In this document: positions 5,654 to 12,899 of the stretch, piece by piece
How positions within the stretch are numbered: the first letter of the stretch is position 1
Layout: every line of letters begins with the position of its first letter
Assembly: GCA_903930515.1 (NCBI GenBank)
Contig: CAIYYW010000392.1
Coordinates: 1 to 17,654, forward strand
DNA length: 17,654 bases
Direction: 5' to 3'
Origin: an uncultured delta proteobacterium
GTDB taxonomy: Bacteria > RBG-13-61-14 > DRUE01
Made by a program: the position numbers and the translations under genes
The notes under the pieces: model-generated
The model's database searches: none
Seen by the model: only the letters and a program-made list of their open reading frames with translations
What the model was told of the DNA's origin: nothing

Positions 5654-6678
5654 CCGCGCTGACCCGGGCGAAATTATTTTCCATCCTTGCCTTCCTGTTC
5701 CTGCTGCTCGTCTTCGCAATCGTCCTCTCCTTGTGGTTCGGGCCCGCGGAAGTGAGCCTGAGTCTGCCGGAGTTGAAGCGTCAATTCTTCGCCCTGCTCA
5801 GTTCCGAGCCGCTCAGCAAAAACGGCGCCATTTTATTCCGGATCCGGCTCCCACGCGCGCTCCTGGCCGGCCTGGTCGGGGGAGGATTGGCTATGGCCGG
5901 GGCGAGCTTCCAGGCCCTGTTGCGCAACCCGCTGGCTGATCCCTATATCCTGGGCGTGAGCGGCGGGTCCGCCTTTTTCGCCATCCTGGGAATGATCTTC
6001 CTCACCTCGCTCGGATTCGCCACCATCCCCATCTTCGCCTTTTTTGGCGCCATCCTCGCCATCCTGTTGGTGCTGGCAGTTGCCCGGACCAGGGGCCGGC
6101 TCCCGGTGATCACCTTGCTCTTGGCCGGCGTGGTGGTGAACGCCTTTTTCAGCGCCCTGGTGATGTTCATCCTGAGCGTAACCTCCATCAGCCATCTCCC
6201 CAGCGCCATTTTCTGGATGATGGGGGATTTGAGCGCGAAAAATTATTCCACCCTCGCCGCGGTCTCGCTCTACTATCTCCCCGGAATCGCCCTCCTGCTC
6301 GGGCTTTCCCGCGATTTCAACCTGATGGCCCTGGGCGAGGAATCCGCGGAACAATTGGGAGTGAATATTGAGCGGACCAAACTCCTCACCTTTATCTCCG
6401 CCAGCCTGATCACCGCGGTCGCGGTCTCGGTCTCCGGCCTGATCGGGTTCGTGGGCCTGATGGTCCCGCATATCATCCGACTGATCTTCGGGCCCGACCA
6501 CCGTCTCCTCATCTCCGCCAGTTTCCTCTTCGGAGCAACCTTCCTCGTCCTCTGCGACCTGATCGCCCGGACCGTCATCTCCCCCGCGGAATTGCCGGTG
6601 GGAGTGATCACCGCGATCCTGGGCGGCCCGTTTTTTATCTGGCTCCTGCGCCAGAGCCGGGAGCAGCCTGCCGGATGA
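5650..6678 (+). CDS. btuC: Vitamin B12 ABC transporter permease (BtuC/FecCD family)
   Basis: The 342-residue integral membrane protein begins at an ATG overlapping the btuF stop by 4 bp, which suits the family length of 320-350. It has many hydrophobic spans consistent with the ten-helix FecCD fold. Family motifs are RIRLPRALLAGLVGGGLA, GASFQALLRNPLADPYILG with the following VSGGSAF, the cytoplasmic coupling segment LGEESAEQLGVN, and GLIGFVGLMVPHIIRL near the C-terminus. It pairs as a dimer with BtuD and receives substrate from BtuF. Specificity for B12 comes from the riboswitch; by sequence alone FecCD permeases for haem or siderophores look alike. Confidence 0.92.
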   Translation: MTALTRAKLFSILAFLFLLLVFAIVLSLWFGPAEVSLSLPELKRQFFALLSSEPLSKNGAILFRIRLPRALLAGLVGGGLAMAGASFQALLRNPLADPYILGVSGGSAFFAILGMIFLTSLGFATIPIFAFFGAILAILLVLAVARTRGRLPVITLLLAGVVVNAFFSALVMFILSVTSISHLPSAIFWMMGDLSAKNYSTLAAVSLYYLPGIALLLGLSRDFNLMALGEESAEQLGVNIERTKLLTFISASLITAVAVSVSGLIGFVGLMVPHIIRLIFGPDHRLLISASFLFGATFLVLCDLIARTVISPAELPVGVITAILGGPFFIWLLRQSREQPAG

Positions 6679-7454
6679 AAATCCTGGAAACCGAAAACCT
6701 TTCCTTCTCCTTCCAACCCGGAAAGCCGGTCCTGCAAAAGGTCAGCTTCGGGATGGATGACGCACAGATGCTCGCCGTGATCGGCCCGAACGGCTCCGGC
6801 AAAAGCACCCTGATCCGAATCCTGTCCGGGGTGCTTAAGCCCGAGGCCGGCAAAATCAGTATCCAACAAAAACCACTCCTGGAATTCGGCAAAAAAAATC
6901 TCGCCCGAAAAATCGCGGTGGTCCCCCAGCAAACCCAGATTACTTTTTCATATACCGTCCTGGAAATCGTCCTGATGGGAAGGGCGCCTTATCTCAAGAG
7001 GTTCCAGCTTGAGGGCAAACGGGACCTGGAGATGGCGAGGCGGGCGCTGGAACTGACGGATTGCGAGGAACTGGCCGGCCGGAGCATTGACGAAATTTCC
7101 GGGGGAGAGAAACAAAGGGTGATCCTGGCCCGGGCCTTGGCCCAGGAGCCGGAAATTTTATTGCTGGACGAGCCCACCGCCCATCTTGACCTTCATCATC
7201 AAATCGGCTTTATGCAACTGCTGATCCAGCTCAAGACCGAATCCAAAATCTCCATCCTCTTCACCACCCACGACCTCAACCTCGCCTCAATCTTCGCCGA
7301 CCAAATCCTGATCCTGGACCAGGGAAAAGTCGCCGGGCTGGGAAACCCCGGCCAGGTCCTTAATCCAGAATTATTGAGCCGCGTCTATCAGATCAAGCTC
7401 AAACTCATCCCCAACCTCTACCCCAACCGACCCTATATCCTGCCTGAGATTTGA
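6675..7454 (+). CDS. btuD: Vitamin B12 ABC transporter ATPase (BtuD/FepC family)
   Basis: The 259-residue ATP-binding subunit is coupled to btuC by an ATGA overlap. In order: Walker A GPNGSGKST (37-45), Q-loop near VVPQQ (82-86), signature ISGGEKQR (141-148), Walker B ILLLDEP (161-167), D-loop AHLDL, and the switch His in FTTHDLNLA (His199). These match the FepC/BtuD/HmuV subgroup that drives FecCD permeases. It is the last gene of the operon. The gap to the convergent gene at 7490 holds only a small AT-rich hairpin (7462-7479) and no clear terminator. Confidence 0.93.
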   Translation: MKILETENLSFSFQPGKPVLQKVSFGMDDAQMLAVIGPNGSGKSTLIRILSGVLKPEAGKISIQQKPLLEFGKKNLARKIAVVPQQTQITFSYTVLEIVLMGRAPYLKRFQLEGKRDLEMARRALELTDCEELAGRSIDEISGGEKQRVILARALAQEPEILLLDEPTAHLDLHHQIGFMQLLIQLKTESKISILFTTHDLNLASIFADQILILDQGKVAGLGNPGQVLNPELLSRVYQIKLKLIPNLYPNRPYILPEI

Positions 7455-7489
7455 TCCATAAAATTACTCCAAAGTAATTCCCGGCAACC

Positions 7490-9016
7490 CTAAACGCGGA
7501 TCGGGTATTTTCCGAATTTCTTCGCGGCAATGATCATAGCCCGGTAGTTCTCGGGCTTGACATAGTCCGGGACAGAGTTTGACGCGGCAAGCCCATAGCC
7601 GCCTCCGGGCGCCAGCTCCCGGATTTTTTTCTTCACCTCTTGCTCCACCTCCTCCATTGTGCCGCGGGTGAGGGTGTGCTCAAGATCTATATTGCCGAAA
7701 ATACAAAAGCGGTTCCCATGCCTTTTCTTCAGCTCCACGATATCCATTGCCTGGGGCTCAACCGGATGCAGGGCCTTGATCCCGCATTCGGCCAAATCGT
7801 CCAGCACCGGCAGGATATTTCCGTCGGAGTGAAAGATAAAAGGCAGATGCGCGTCGGCGAGAATCTCTCCGATCCGCCGGTACCAGGGGAACACATACTT
7901 GCGGTAGATTTTGGGCGAGACCAGGGTTCCCTCGGTGTAAGCCAGGTCGTCTGACATAAAGACCGCGCCGAGCCGGGGCGCCTGGACGAGCCGCTTGGTT
8001 ATTTTCACATAGGTGGACCCGATGATCTCAAAGAGGGCTTCCACCACGGCCGGGTCGTCGTAAAGGGCGTAAGAGAAATTCTCAAGCCCCATTGACTGGG
8101 AGGTGTTTCCGAAAATGGCTGCCGGGGAGAGCATGCCGACTATCTTCATCTTGGGGGGCAGGAGTGCGGCAACCTCGGAAAAAGACGAGAAATCCACATC
8201 CTCCGCTTTGGGCCAGGGGAATTTCTCAACATCCTTAAGGTTCTTGATGATGCCCTCGCTCTCAATGAGCCAGGCGCGAGTCCGGTCGCCATCGGAAAGG
8301 GCGCCGTCCGCGTCCGGGGCGGTCCGCATCAGCCGCGGGGTGAAAAACGGAGGAATCACCGGCACAAAGTCGTAGCCCGCGCGGATATAGAACTCAACCT
8401 CGTCCCGGGCGGAACTAATCTCCCGGCCAAGGAACCACTCCTGGATCGGGATCGCGATCTCGGCCTCAAAAAGCGGCACCCGGTCCGGCTCCTCCCTTCG
8501 GAGCGCCACCTCCAGCCGACCGAAGTCAGGGTCCAACGACACGCCCCCCAGTTCTCCCTCCACTTTGAGCGGACCAGCGCGCTCTCTCCCCCTCTCGCCG
8601 GCCAGTCTTCTCTTGATCCTTGACCACCGAGACCCCGGCTCGGACTCGCCGATGGTATCGCTCACCTTGATGCTGGCGCCCCCGTACTCGTTGGTGATGA
8701 AGCTGATTTTGAGGATATGCCTGCCATTGGAAAGATGATCGCCCGCGACCCGGATCACGAGGCTGGAGTCCTTTGCAAATGCAATCGGTCTTGCCAGCGC
8801 GCCATCGGAAAAGGAGATGGGCTGACCGGAAAGGATGGGTTTAATCTTGTCCGCCTGGTAGAGCCTGCCGTCAACATCAACGCTGAGGTCGCGCATGCCG
8901 CTGATCTGGAGCGGGGTCATCCGGTTCACAAAGCAGAATTCAAATCCGTCATCAATATTGCGGAGGCTCCCCCGTTGATAGACCTTGCTGACCAGAAATC
9001 CAGGTATATAAACCAT
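7490..9016 (-). CDS. UroD/MtaA-family methyltransferase-like protein with extra N-terminal beta-rich domain
   Basis: The 508-residue protein has two parts. Residues about 164-505 are a uroporphyrinogen-decarboxylase-superfamily TIM barrel: RLEVALRREEPDRVP at its start, YIRAGYDFVPV, SDDLAYTEGTLVSPKIYRKY, then FHSDGNILPVLDDL (His396), LHPVEPQAMDI and FCIFGNIDLEHTL. These fit the branch of corrinoid/CoM-type methyltransferases and unknown relatives more than haem-pathway HemE, which is shorter and has different N-terminal motifs. Residues about 1-125 are an added beta-rich domain (GSLRNIDDGFEF...NRMTPLQISGM...VDVDG), reminiscent of DUF6379-like domains of C-glycoside-processing enzymes; this is a weak match from memory. 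A charged linker joins them. The start has an excellent AGGAGGAGAGG site. No corrinoid protein or substrate-specific MtaB-like gene is nearby in the window; the convergent B12 importer is the only hint of corrinoid use. Confidence 0.85.
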   Translation of the reverse strand: MVYIPGFLVSKVYQRGSLRNIDDGFEFCFVNRMTPLQISGMRDLSVDVDGRLYQADKIKPILSGQPISFSDGALARPIAFAKDSSLVIRVAGDHLSNGRHILKISFITNEYGGASIKVSDTIGESEPGSRWSRIKRRLAGERGRERAGPLKVEGELGGVSLDPDFGRLEVALRREEPDRVPLFEAEIAIPIQEWFLGREISSARDEVEFYIRAGYDFVPVIPPFFTPRLMRTAPDADGALSDGDRTRAWLIESEGIIKNLKDVEKFPWPKAEDVDFSSFSEVAALLPPKMKIVGMLSPAAIFGNTSQSMGLENFSYALYDDPAVVEALFEIIGSTYVKITKRLVQAPRLGAVFMSDDLAYTEGTLVSPKIYRKYVFPWYRRIGEILADAHLPFIFHSDGNILPVLDDLAECGIKALHPVEPQAMDIVELKKRHGNRFCIFGNIDLEHTLTRGTMEEVEQEVKKKIRELAPGGGYGLAASNSVPDYVKPENYRAMIIAAKKFGKYPIRV

Positions 9017-9094
9017 TTCCTCTCCTCCTAAGAACCTCCCGCGATCAGCCTATCTTGAGGCCGCTCCCATATCGGGCAGGGCCGGAAATTTAGA

Positions 9095-9141
9095 GCCGGT
9101 TGCCCAAATCATTTATAAAACCCCACATTTGAGCAACCGGC
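9095..9141. repeat. Inverted repeat (hairpin) downstream of the repeat lipoprotein gene
   Basis: GCCGGTTGC (9095-9103) pairs with GCAACCGGC (9133-9141), and after one mismatch CAAAT (9105-9109) pairs with ATTTG (9127-9131). The loop is 17 nt. It lies 42 bp after the minus-strand stop at 9183 and could be a terminator or mRNA-stabilising stem, although no T-tract follows. Confidence 0.55.
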
Positions 9142-9182
9142 CCTCAAGGTTTAACCCCTGGCGTATGCCTGACTAATAAAAT

Positions 9183-9797
9183 TTATGGACAAATAAAATT
9201 AACATTGTTCATTGTTTTAGCTCCGCATTTAGTACAGCAACTGGGGCAGTATTCTGCGCAATCCTCACCGCACCCCCAATATAAATCAGTTGTCCATGCG
9301 CCATAGCATATTTTGTCACCCCTAACGCAGCGTATTTTTACATATTCAGGATCATCATAATAAGTGAAATAATAAGGTCCCCAATAAACATGTCTTTTCA
9401 TATCATACAATTCCAAGGTTGGACTAACGCCGTCAGGACATTGGTCGGTGTACCACAACTTCATTGTCTTTTTAACTATAGTATAGTCTATCACCTCATC
9501 CGTTTCCGAAGAAAACTGACTGTCAGAGTCTGCCTTTGCCTCGCCTTCGCCGTCTCTAAAAGCAGCCGAGATCTGAGAAGGCTGAAGATCGGAGTCTCCG
9601 CTTTCTCCACAAGTAGCCGAGATCTGAGGCTGAAGATCGGAGTCCAGCCATACCCCGTCTCCGTTTCCTCCACAAACAGCCGGGACCGGAGAAAACTGAA
9701 CATCGGAGTCTCCCCCTACCCCGCTCCCACTGTCTGCGCAAGCAGCCAGGAAAAGAATAATCCCCAAAATCCCCACAATTTTTCCCCTTGTTCTCAT
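9183..9797 (-). CDS. Lipoprotein with degenerate internal repeats and a cysteine-rich C-terminus, unknown function
   Basis: The 204-residue product has a lipoprotein signal (hydrophobic 8-18, lipobox LAAC, Cys20) after a strong AGAGGAGG site. Residues about 29-100 are low complexity with an approximate repeat around DSDxQxSxxxA and Cys-Gly/Gly-Asp, acidic and probably disordered; the DNA shows matching tandem repeats. Residues about 105-204 are Tyr/Trp-rich with ten cysteines (120, 157, 164, 176, 180, 184, 187, 188, 191, 203), including CGEDCAEYCPSCCTKCG. That suggests a small disulfide-knotted or metal-binding extracytoplasmic domain. I do not recognise the family. Composition is less GC-rich than its neighbours in the C-terminal part, so recent acquisition is possible. 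A promoter lies about 190 bp upstream. Confidence 0.8.
   Translation of the reverse strand: MRTRGKIVGILGIILFLAACADSGSGVGGDSDVQFSPVPAVCGGNGDGVWLDSDLQPQISATCGESGDSDLQPSQISAAFRDGEGEAKADSDSQFSSETDEVIDYTIVKKTMKLWYTDQCPDGVSPTLELYDMKRHVYWGPYYFTYYDDPEYVKIRCVRGDKICYGAWTTDLYWGCGEDCAEYCPSCCTKCGAKTMNNVNFICP
9564..9757. repeat. Degenerate tandem repeat inside the lipoprotein gene
   Basis: The segment AGCCGAGATCTGAG recurs exactly at 9564 and 9615, with diverged copies at 9678 (AGCCGGGACCGGAG) and 9744 (AGCCAGG). A second segment, GAAGATCGGAGTC (diverged to GAACATCGGAGTC), lies between them. Spacings are 51, 63 and 66 bp, all multiples of three, so length changes keep the reading frame. Confidence 0.7.
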
Positions 9798-10123
9798 TTT
9801 TTCCTCCTCTTTTTCCAGATTTTAATGAAATGTCCCCCTATACGCATCCTCTGCTCGGCATACAAAAACTCCCCGGCCCGGATTTTGGGCTGGAGGCGCA
9901 AGACTTTTTGCTTCCCTTTTGCTTCATCGCGGTTCCCTGGTAAAATTCGCTCAACTGCGCGTTTTTACAATTAAGCGTTCTACAATGTAACTTGTATCAG
10001 GTTCCAAACAGGTTGTCAAGCCTAATAAGGTTATGGGAGCTTATTGGCGGATATGCTGATCAGGGGACAGGTTGATCGGTTGACCGGGATATGCCGGAAT
10101 CTGCGCGGGACCCCTTTTAACCT
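9798..10123. other. Intergenic stretch of 326 bp
   Basis: It contains the lipoprotein ribosome site, a long leader, and the minus-strand promoter at 9991-10019. A short direct repeat GGATATGC occurs twice between about 10047 and 10098. I see no gene, tRNA or clear terminator for the gene ending at 10124. Confidence 0.6.
9991..10019 (-). promoter_or_regulatory. Promoter upstream of the repeat lipoprotein gene
   Basis: On the minus strand, a perfect TTGACA (10019-10014) and TACAAG (9996-9991) are separated by 17 bp. It would give a leader of nearly 190 nt before the ATG at 9797, long enough for leader-level regulation, although I see no recognised motif there. Confidence 0.5.
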
Positions 10124-11152
10124 TTACGGCTTTCTTTCTTTATGCTTGATCCGGTATTGCTCCACCATTTCATAACCGGCCTTTTCCGCCTGCAAGCTGA
10201 TCTTCTCTTCGGATCCATTCCTGCCGGCCAAGAGCTTGACCGAATCTTCCTGGGATTGATTCACATAATGAGCCACCAGCCTTCCGGCCAGGGCGATCTG
10301 CTCCGAAGCCTGCGCGCCCCGGATCAGCCCGAGCGGTCCGGGGATGCCGTCGGTCTGGATCAGCCAATCCCCGGCCAGGGCCAGTCTTTCAATGGTTTTA
10401 TTTTCAGAATCATTTTTCCCGACCACCAGTTTGGCAGAACCGGAGAGCCGGAAATGTCTTCCCAGCTTGATCAGGCTCACATCGTTCTGATTGAGCTTGC
10501 CGTTATGCACGATCAGGTCTTTAACCTTGACCGCGAACTCCGGCTGGGTCAGCATACATCCCCCAGCGGGGCAGGGATAATCTATAATATTTTTTTCCTC
10601 CGCCAGTTGAATCTGGACCTTCCGGCTCCGGCCCGTGATCTCTAAAAATTTATTCCGGTCCACCCATCCCCTCTGCTCCGGGATGGTTTCAGGGAGCACG
10701 CGCGCTGAAAGCGGTCTCAGGATCAAGCCCGGGAACCCGCTTTCTTTTTCAATCTGGAGCAGGGTATTGCGCCTCTGGCTCATCGGTCTCTGCCCGACCA
10801 CCTCGCCGGTGACCAGGAATTTAGCGTCCCGCTCTTTCATCAAGTCGCCGGCCTTTTTCAATTTGAGGATCCGGCAGTCAATGCAAGGGTTGAGGCCGCG
10901 CCCGTGTCCAAATTTGGGATGCTCAATGATCTCAAAATATTCCTCTTTTAAGCTCTGAACCACCAGCTCTATTCCAAGCTGGTCCGCGGCTGACCGGCAG
11001 GATGAGCAGCCCATTTTTTTGGGGGTGCAGGTGCAAAACGGGGTTACAAAATTCACCGCGATCACCTCCACCCCCTGCTCCTTGACCAGCTTGAGCGCAA
11101 GCCGGCTGTCCAAGCCGCCGGAAAGCAATCCTATGGCTTTAATCCCATCCAT
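10124..11152 (-). CDS. PP-loop ATPase of the ThiI/MnmA-like tRNA thiolation group, probable NFACT-R-like C-terminal domain
   Basis: The chosen ATG at 11152 gives 342 residues starting MDGIKAIGLLSGGLDS, as expected for the family; an in-frame ATG at 11197 would add 15 residues. The N-terminal domain binds ATP through the PP-loop SGGLDS (11-16). It contains many cysteines: CTC and CSSC in a 13-residue cluster, NPCIDCR further on, and PCPAGGC. The central motif FLVTGEVVGQRPMSQRR matches MnmA-like proteins. The C-terminal third (GRHFRLSGSAKLVVGKNDSEN...) resembles the small RNA-binding NFACT-R type domain often attached in this group. The probable role is adenylation and sulfur transfer to a tRNA base. 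The exact product is unknown, and it is not canonical MnmA. It is divergent from tilS, another PP-loop tRNA enzyme. Confidence 0.82.
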   Translation of the reverse strand: MDGIKAIGLLSGGLDSRLALKLVKEQGVEVIAVNFVTPFCTCTPKKMGCSSCRSAADQLGIELVVQSLKEEYFEIIEHPKFGHGRGLNPCIDCRILKLKKAGDLMKERDAKFLVTGEVVGQRPMSQRRNTLLQIEKESGFPGLILRPLSARVLPETIPEQRGWVDRNKFLEITGRSRKVQIQLAEEKNIIDYPCPAGGCMLTQPEFAVKVKDLIVHNGKLNQNDVSLIKLGRHFRLSGSAKLVVGKNDSENKTIERLALAGDWLIQTDGIPGPLGLIRGAQASEQIALAGRLVAHYVNQSQEDSVKLLAGRNGSEEKISLQAEKAGYEMVEQYRIKHKERKP

Positions 11153-11405
11153 TGATCCGCTTGCGATAGAGGTTAGGTTGAAACCGCAAATATGCAAGCC
11201 TTCGCCTCTTCAGGATTTTTGGGTCTTGAAGGCGCCGGCGGAAATCGCATCGGCCTGTTCAATCCGGACCAATTTTATCCCGTCCGCGCAATCATCCACA
11301 CCGGCCAGGTGGTCGGATCATTCTTGCCCGGCGGTTCAATAAAGATTTTGTTGTTGGCGGTTCCTATGCTTGCGAGGCCGCTAAAATAGTTCTATAAATG
11401 GGCAG

Positions 11406-12842
11406 ATGAATTTCAAGGATAAAGTTCGGGCGGGGATCAGCAGGCATGGGATGCTCTCGGGCGGGGAGAGGGTTTTGGTCGCGGTTTCAGGCGGGCCGGA
11501 TTCAATGGCGCTGTTGCATGTTCTTGCCGAGTTGCAGGACGAGCTTTCGCTTACGCTGGCGGTTGCTCACTATCATCATCAGTTGCGGGGCAAGGACGCG
11601 GACCTGGACCAAAAGCTGGCGATGGAGACGGCAAGGAAGATGGGGGCGGAATTTTATTCCGGCAAGGCTGAGCCGGAATGGTGGAAGAAGCTGAAGGGCT
11701 CCATTGAAGAATTGGCGCGCAATATGCGCTATGAATTTTTGAGCAAGACCGCCCAAAAAAATTCCGCGGATAAAATCGCGCTCGGGCATAATGCCGATGA
11801 CCGGGCCGAGAGCGTTCTGATCAACCTGCTCCGGGGCTCGGGCCTGCTCGGCCTGGCCGGGATGCCTTTGAAAAGGGACCAATTCGTCCGGCCGTTGATT
11901 GAAACCAGCCGTCAGGAAATTTTGGACTATTGCTGGGAGAACAGCCTGGGCTTCCGGGTGGATAAGTCCAACCGGGACCGGAAGATTTTGCGGAACCGGA
12001 TCCGGGCGGAACTGGTCCCGATGCTGAAGAGTTTCAACCCGGCAATTGTGGGCGCGCTGGGAAAAACCGCGGAGCTGTTGGCGGCTGACGAAAAATTCCT
12101 GGAGCAGGAATCAAAAGCGGTCTTTGCCAGACTCGCGCAATGCCGGCCCGGTCAGGTGGATTTCCACTTGCCGGTTTTTTTTAAACAGGATTTGGCGATC
12201 CAGCGGAGATTGATCCGGCTGGCGATCCAAAAATTGAAAAAGAATTTGCGCAGGATTGAATCCGGGCATATCTTTGAGCTGGAATCCCTGCTCGCGGCCG
12301 GTCAAGCGAGCTTTGAAATGGACCTCCCGGACGGGATCAGGATTTTCAAAAGCTATGACCAACTCCGGATCGAGCCGGCCAGGCTGAAACCGGAAAGCAA
12401 ATTTGCGCCGGTTCAATTAACGATTCCCGGCGCGATCAGGATTTCCCCAGAAGAAGGATTTGAGCTGGAATTGAAAGCCGAGCCTTCGGATTACGGGCGG
12501 TTTGAAAGGCAAGCCCGGAAAAAAATGAAACGGGAATCCATTTCCCGGTTGGGATCGGAGGAAGTTTTCCTGTGCCTGGACCAAATTCCCGGCTCGCTCT
12601 GGCTCCGCCCCCCCAGACCCGGCGACCGGCTCCAGCCGTTGGGGATGAAGGGCCGGAAGAAGCTCAAGGAAATCTTGCAGGAATTGAAAGCGCCGAGAGA
12701 TTTTCGGCCGACATATCCGGTGATTGCGGATGAAAAAGAATTGCTCTGGGCGCCCGGATTCGGGATTTCGGAGAAAGCTAAAGTCACCCCCGGCTCCAAA
12801 AGCGTGTTCCTTTTTAAGCTATCACTCTCAATCAAGATTTGA
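11406..12842 (+). CDS. tilS: tRNA(Ile)-lysidine synthase
   Basis: The 478-residue cytoplasmic enzyme converts C34 of tRNA-Ile(CAU) to lysidine with ATP and lysine, changing both codon reading and charging identity. The PP-loop SGGPDS is at residues 28-33, the conserved HYHHQLRG at 55-61, IALGHNADDRAESVLINLLRG around 124-143, and LRNRIRAELVPMLKSFNP at 195-212. The C-terminal TilS domain has GDRLQPLGMKGRKKLKEIL and ELLWAPGFGIS. Length fits the long, E. coli-like form with both C-terminal domains. In the GHxADDQAE motif Gln is replaced by Arg, a conservative oddity. The ribosome site before 11406 is weak. A terminator follows directly. Confidence 0.96.
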   Translation: MNFKDKVRAGISRHGMLSGGERVLVAVSGGPDSMALLHVLAELQDELSLTLAVAHYHHQLRGKDADLDQKLAMETARKMGAEFYSGKAEPEWWKKLKGSIEELARNMRYEFLSKTAQKNSADKIALGHNADDRAESVLINLLRGSGLLGLAGMPLKRDQFVRPLIETSRQEILDYCWENSLGFRVDKSNRDRKILRNRIRAELVPMLKSFNPAIVGALGKTAELLAADEKFLEQESKAVFARLAQCRPGQVDFHLPVFFKQDLAIQRRLIRLAIQKLKKNLRRIESGHIFELESLLAAGQASFEMDLPDGIRIFKSYDQLRIEPARLKPESKFAPVQLTIPGAIRISPEEGFELELKAEPSDYGRFERQARKKMKRESISRLGSEEVFLCLDQIPGSLWLRPPRPGDRLQPLGMKGRKKLKEILQELKAPRDFRPTYPVIADEKELLWAPGFGISEKAKVTPGSKSVFLFKLSLSIKI

Positions 12843-12866
12843 ACAAAATCTCCCCCCTCACCGCGA

Positions 12867-12899
12867 CCCTCTCCCACCAAGGGGAGAAGGATTTTTTTT
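12867..12899 (+). terminator. Rho-independent terminator of tilS
   Basis: A C-rich/G-rich hairpin (core CTCCC 12871-12875 with GGGAG 12882-12886) is followed by eight T residues (12892-12899). It directly abuts the stop codon of the convergent lipoprotein gene at 12899. The sequence resembles a CCCTCACC...CCTCTCCC...GGGGAGA segment that I recall as common between genes in many bacteria. Confidence 0.7.

Noticed and set aside
5833-6501. Minus-strand open frame of 222 codons inside btuC
   Set aside because: The Gly/Asp/Glu/His/Gln-rich product is typical of the antisense of a hydrophobic membrane gene; btuC itself is unmistakable.
4775-7454. Iron-siderophore or haem importer
   Set aside because: FecCD-type transporters look alike, but the cobalamin riboswitch directly upstream favours B12 uptake.
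7490-9016. Haem-pathway uroporphyrinogen decarboxylase (hemE)
   Set aside because: The N-terminal motifs of HemE are absent, an additional domain is present, and the barrel motifs fit the methyltransferase-like branch better.
9564-9757. Possible CRISPR array from regularly recurring segments
   Set aside because: Repeats are degenerate, spacing varies (51, 63, 66 bp) and they lie in frame within a lipoprotein gene, so they are coding repeats.
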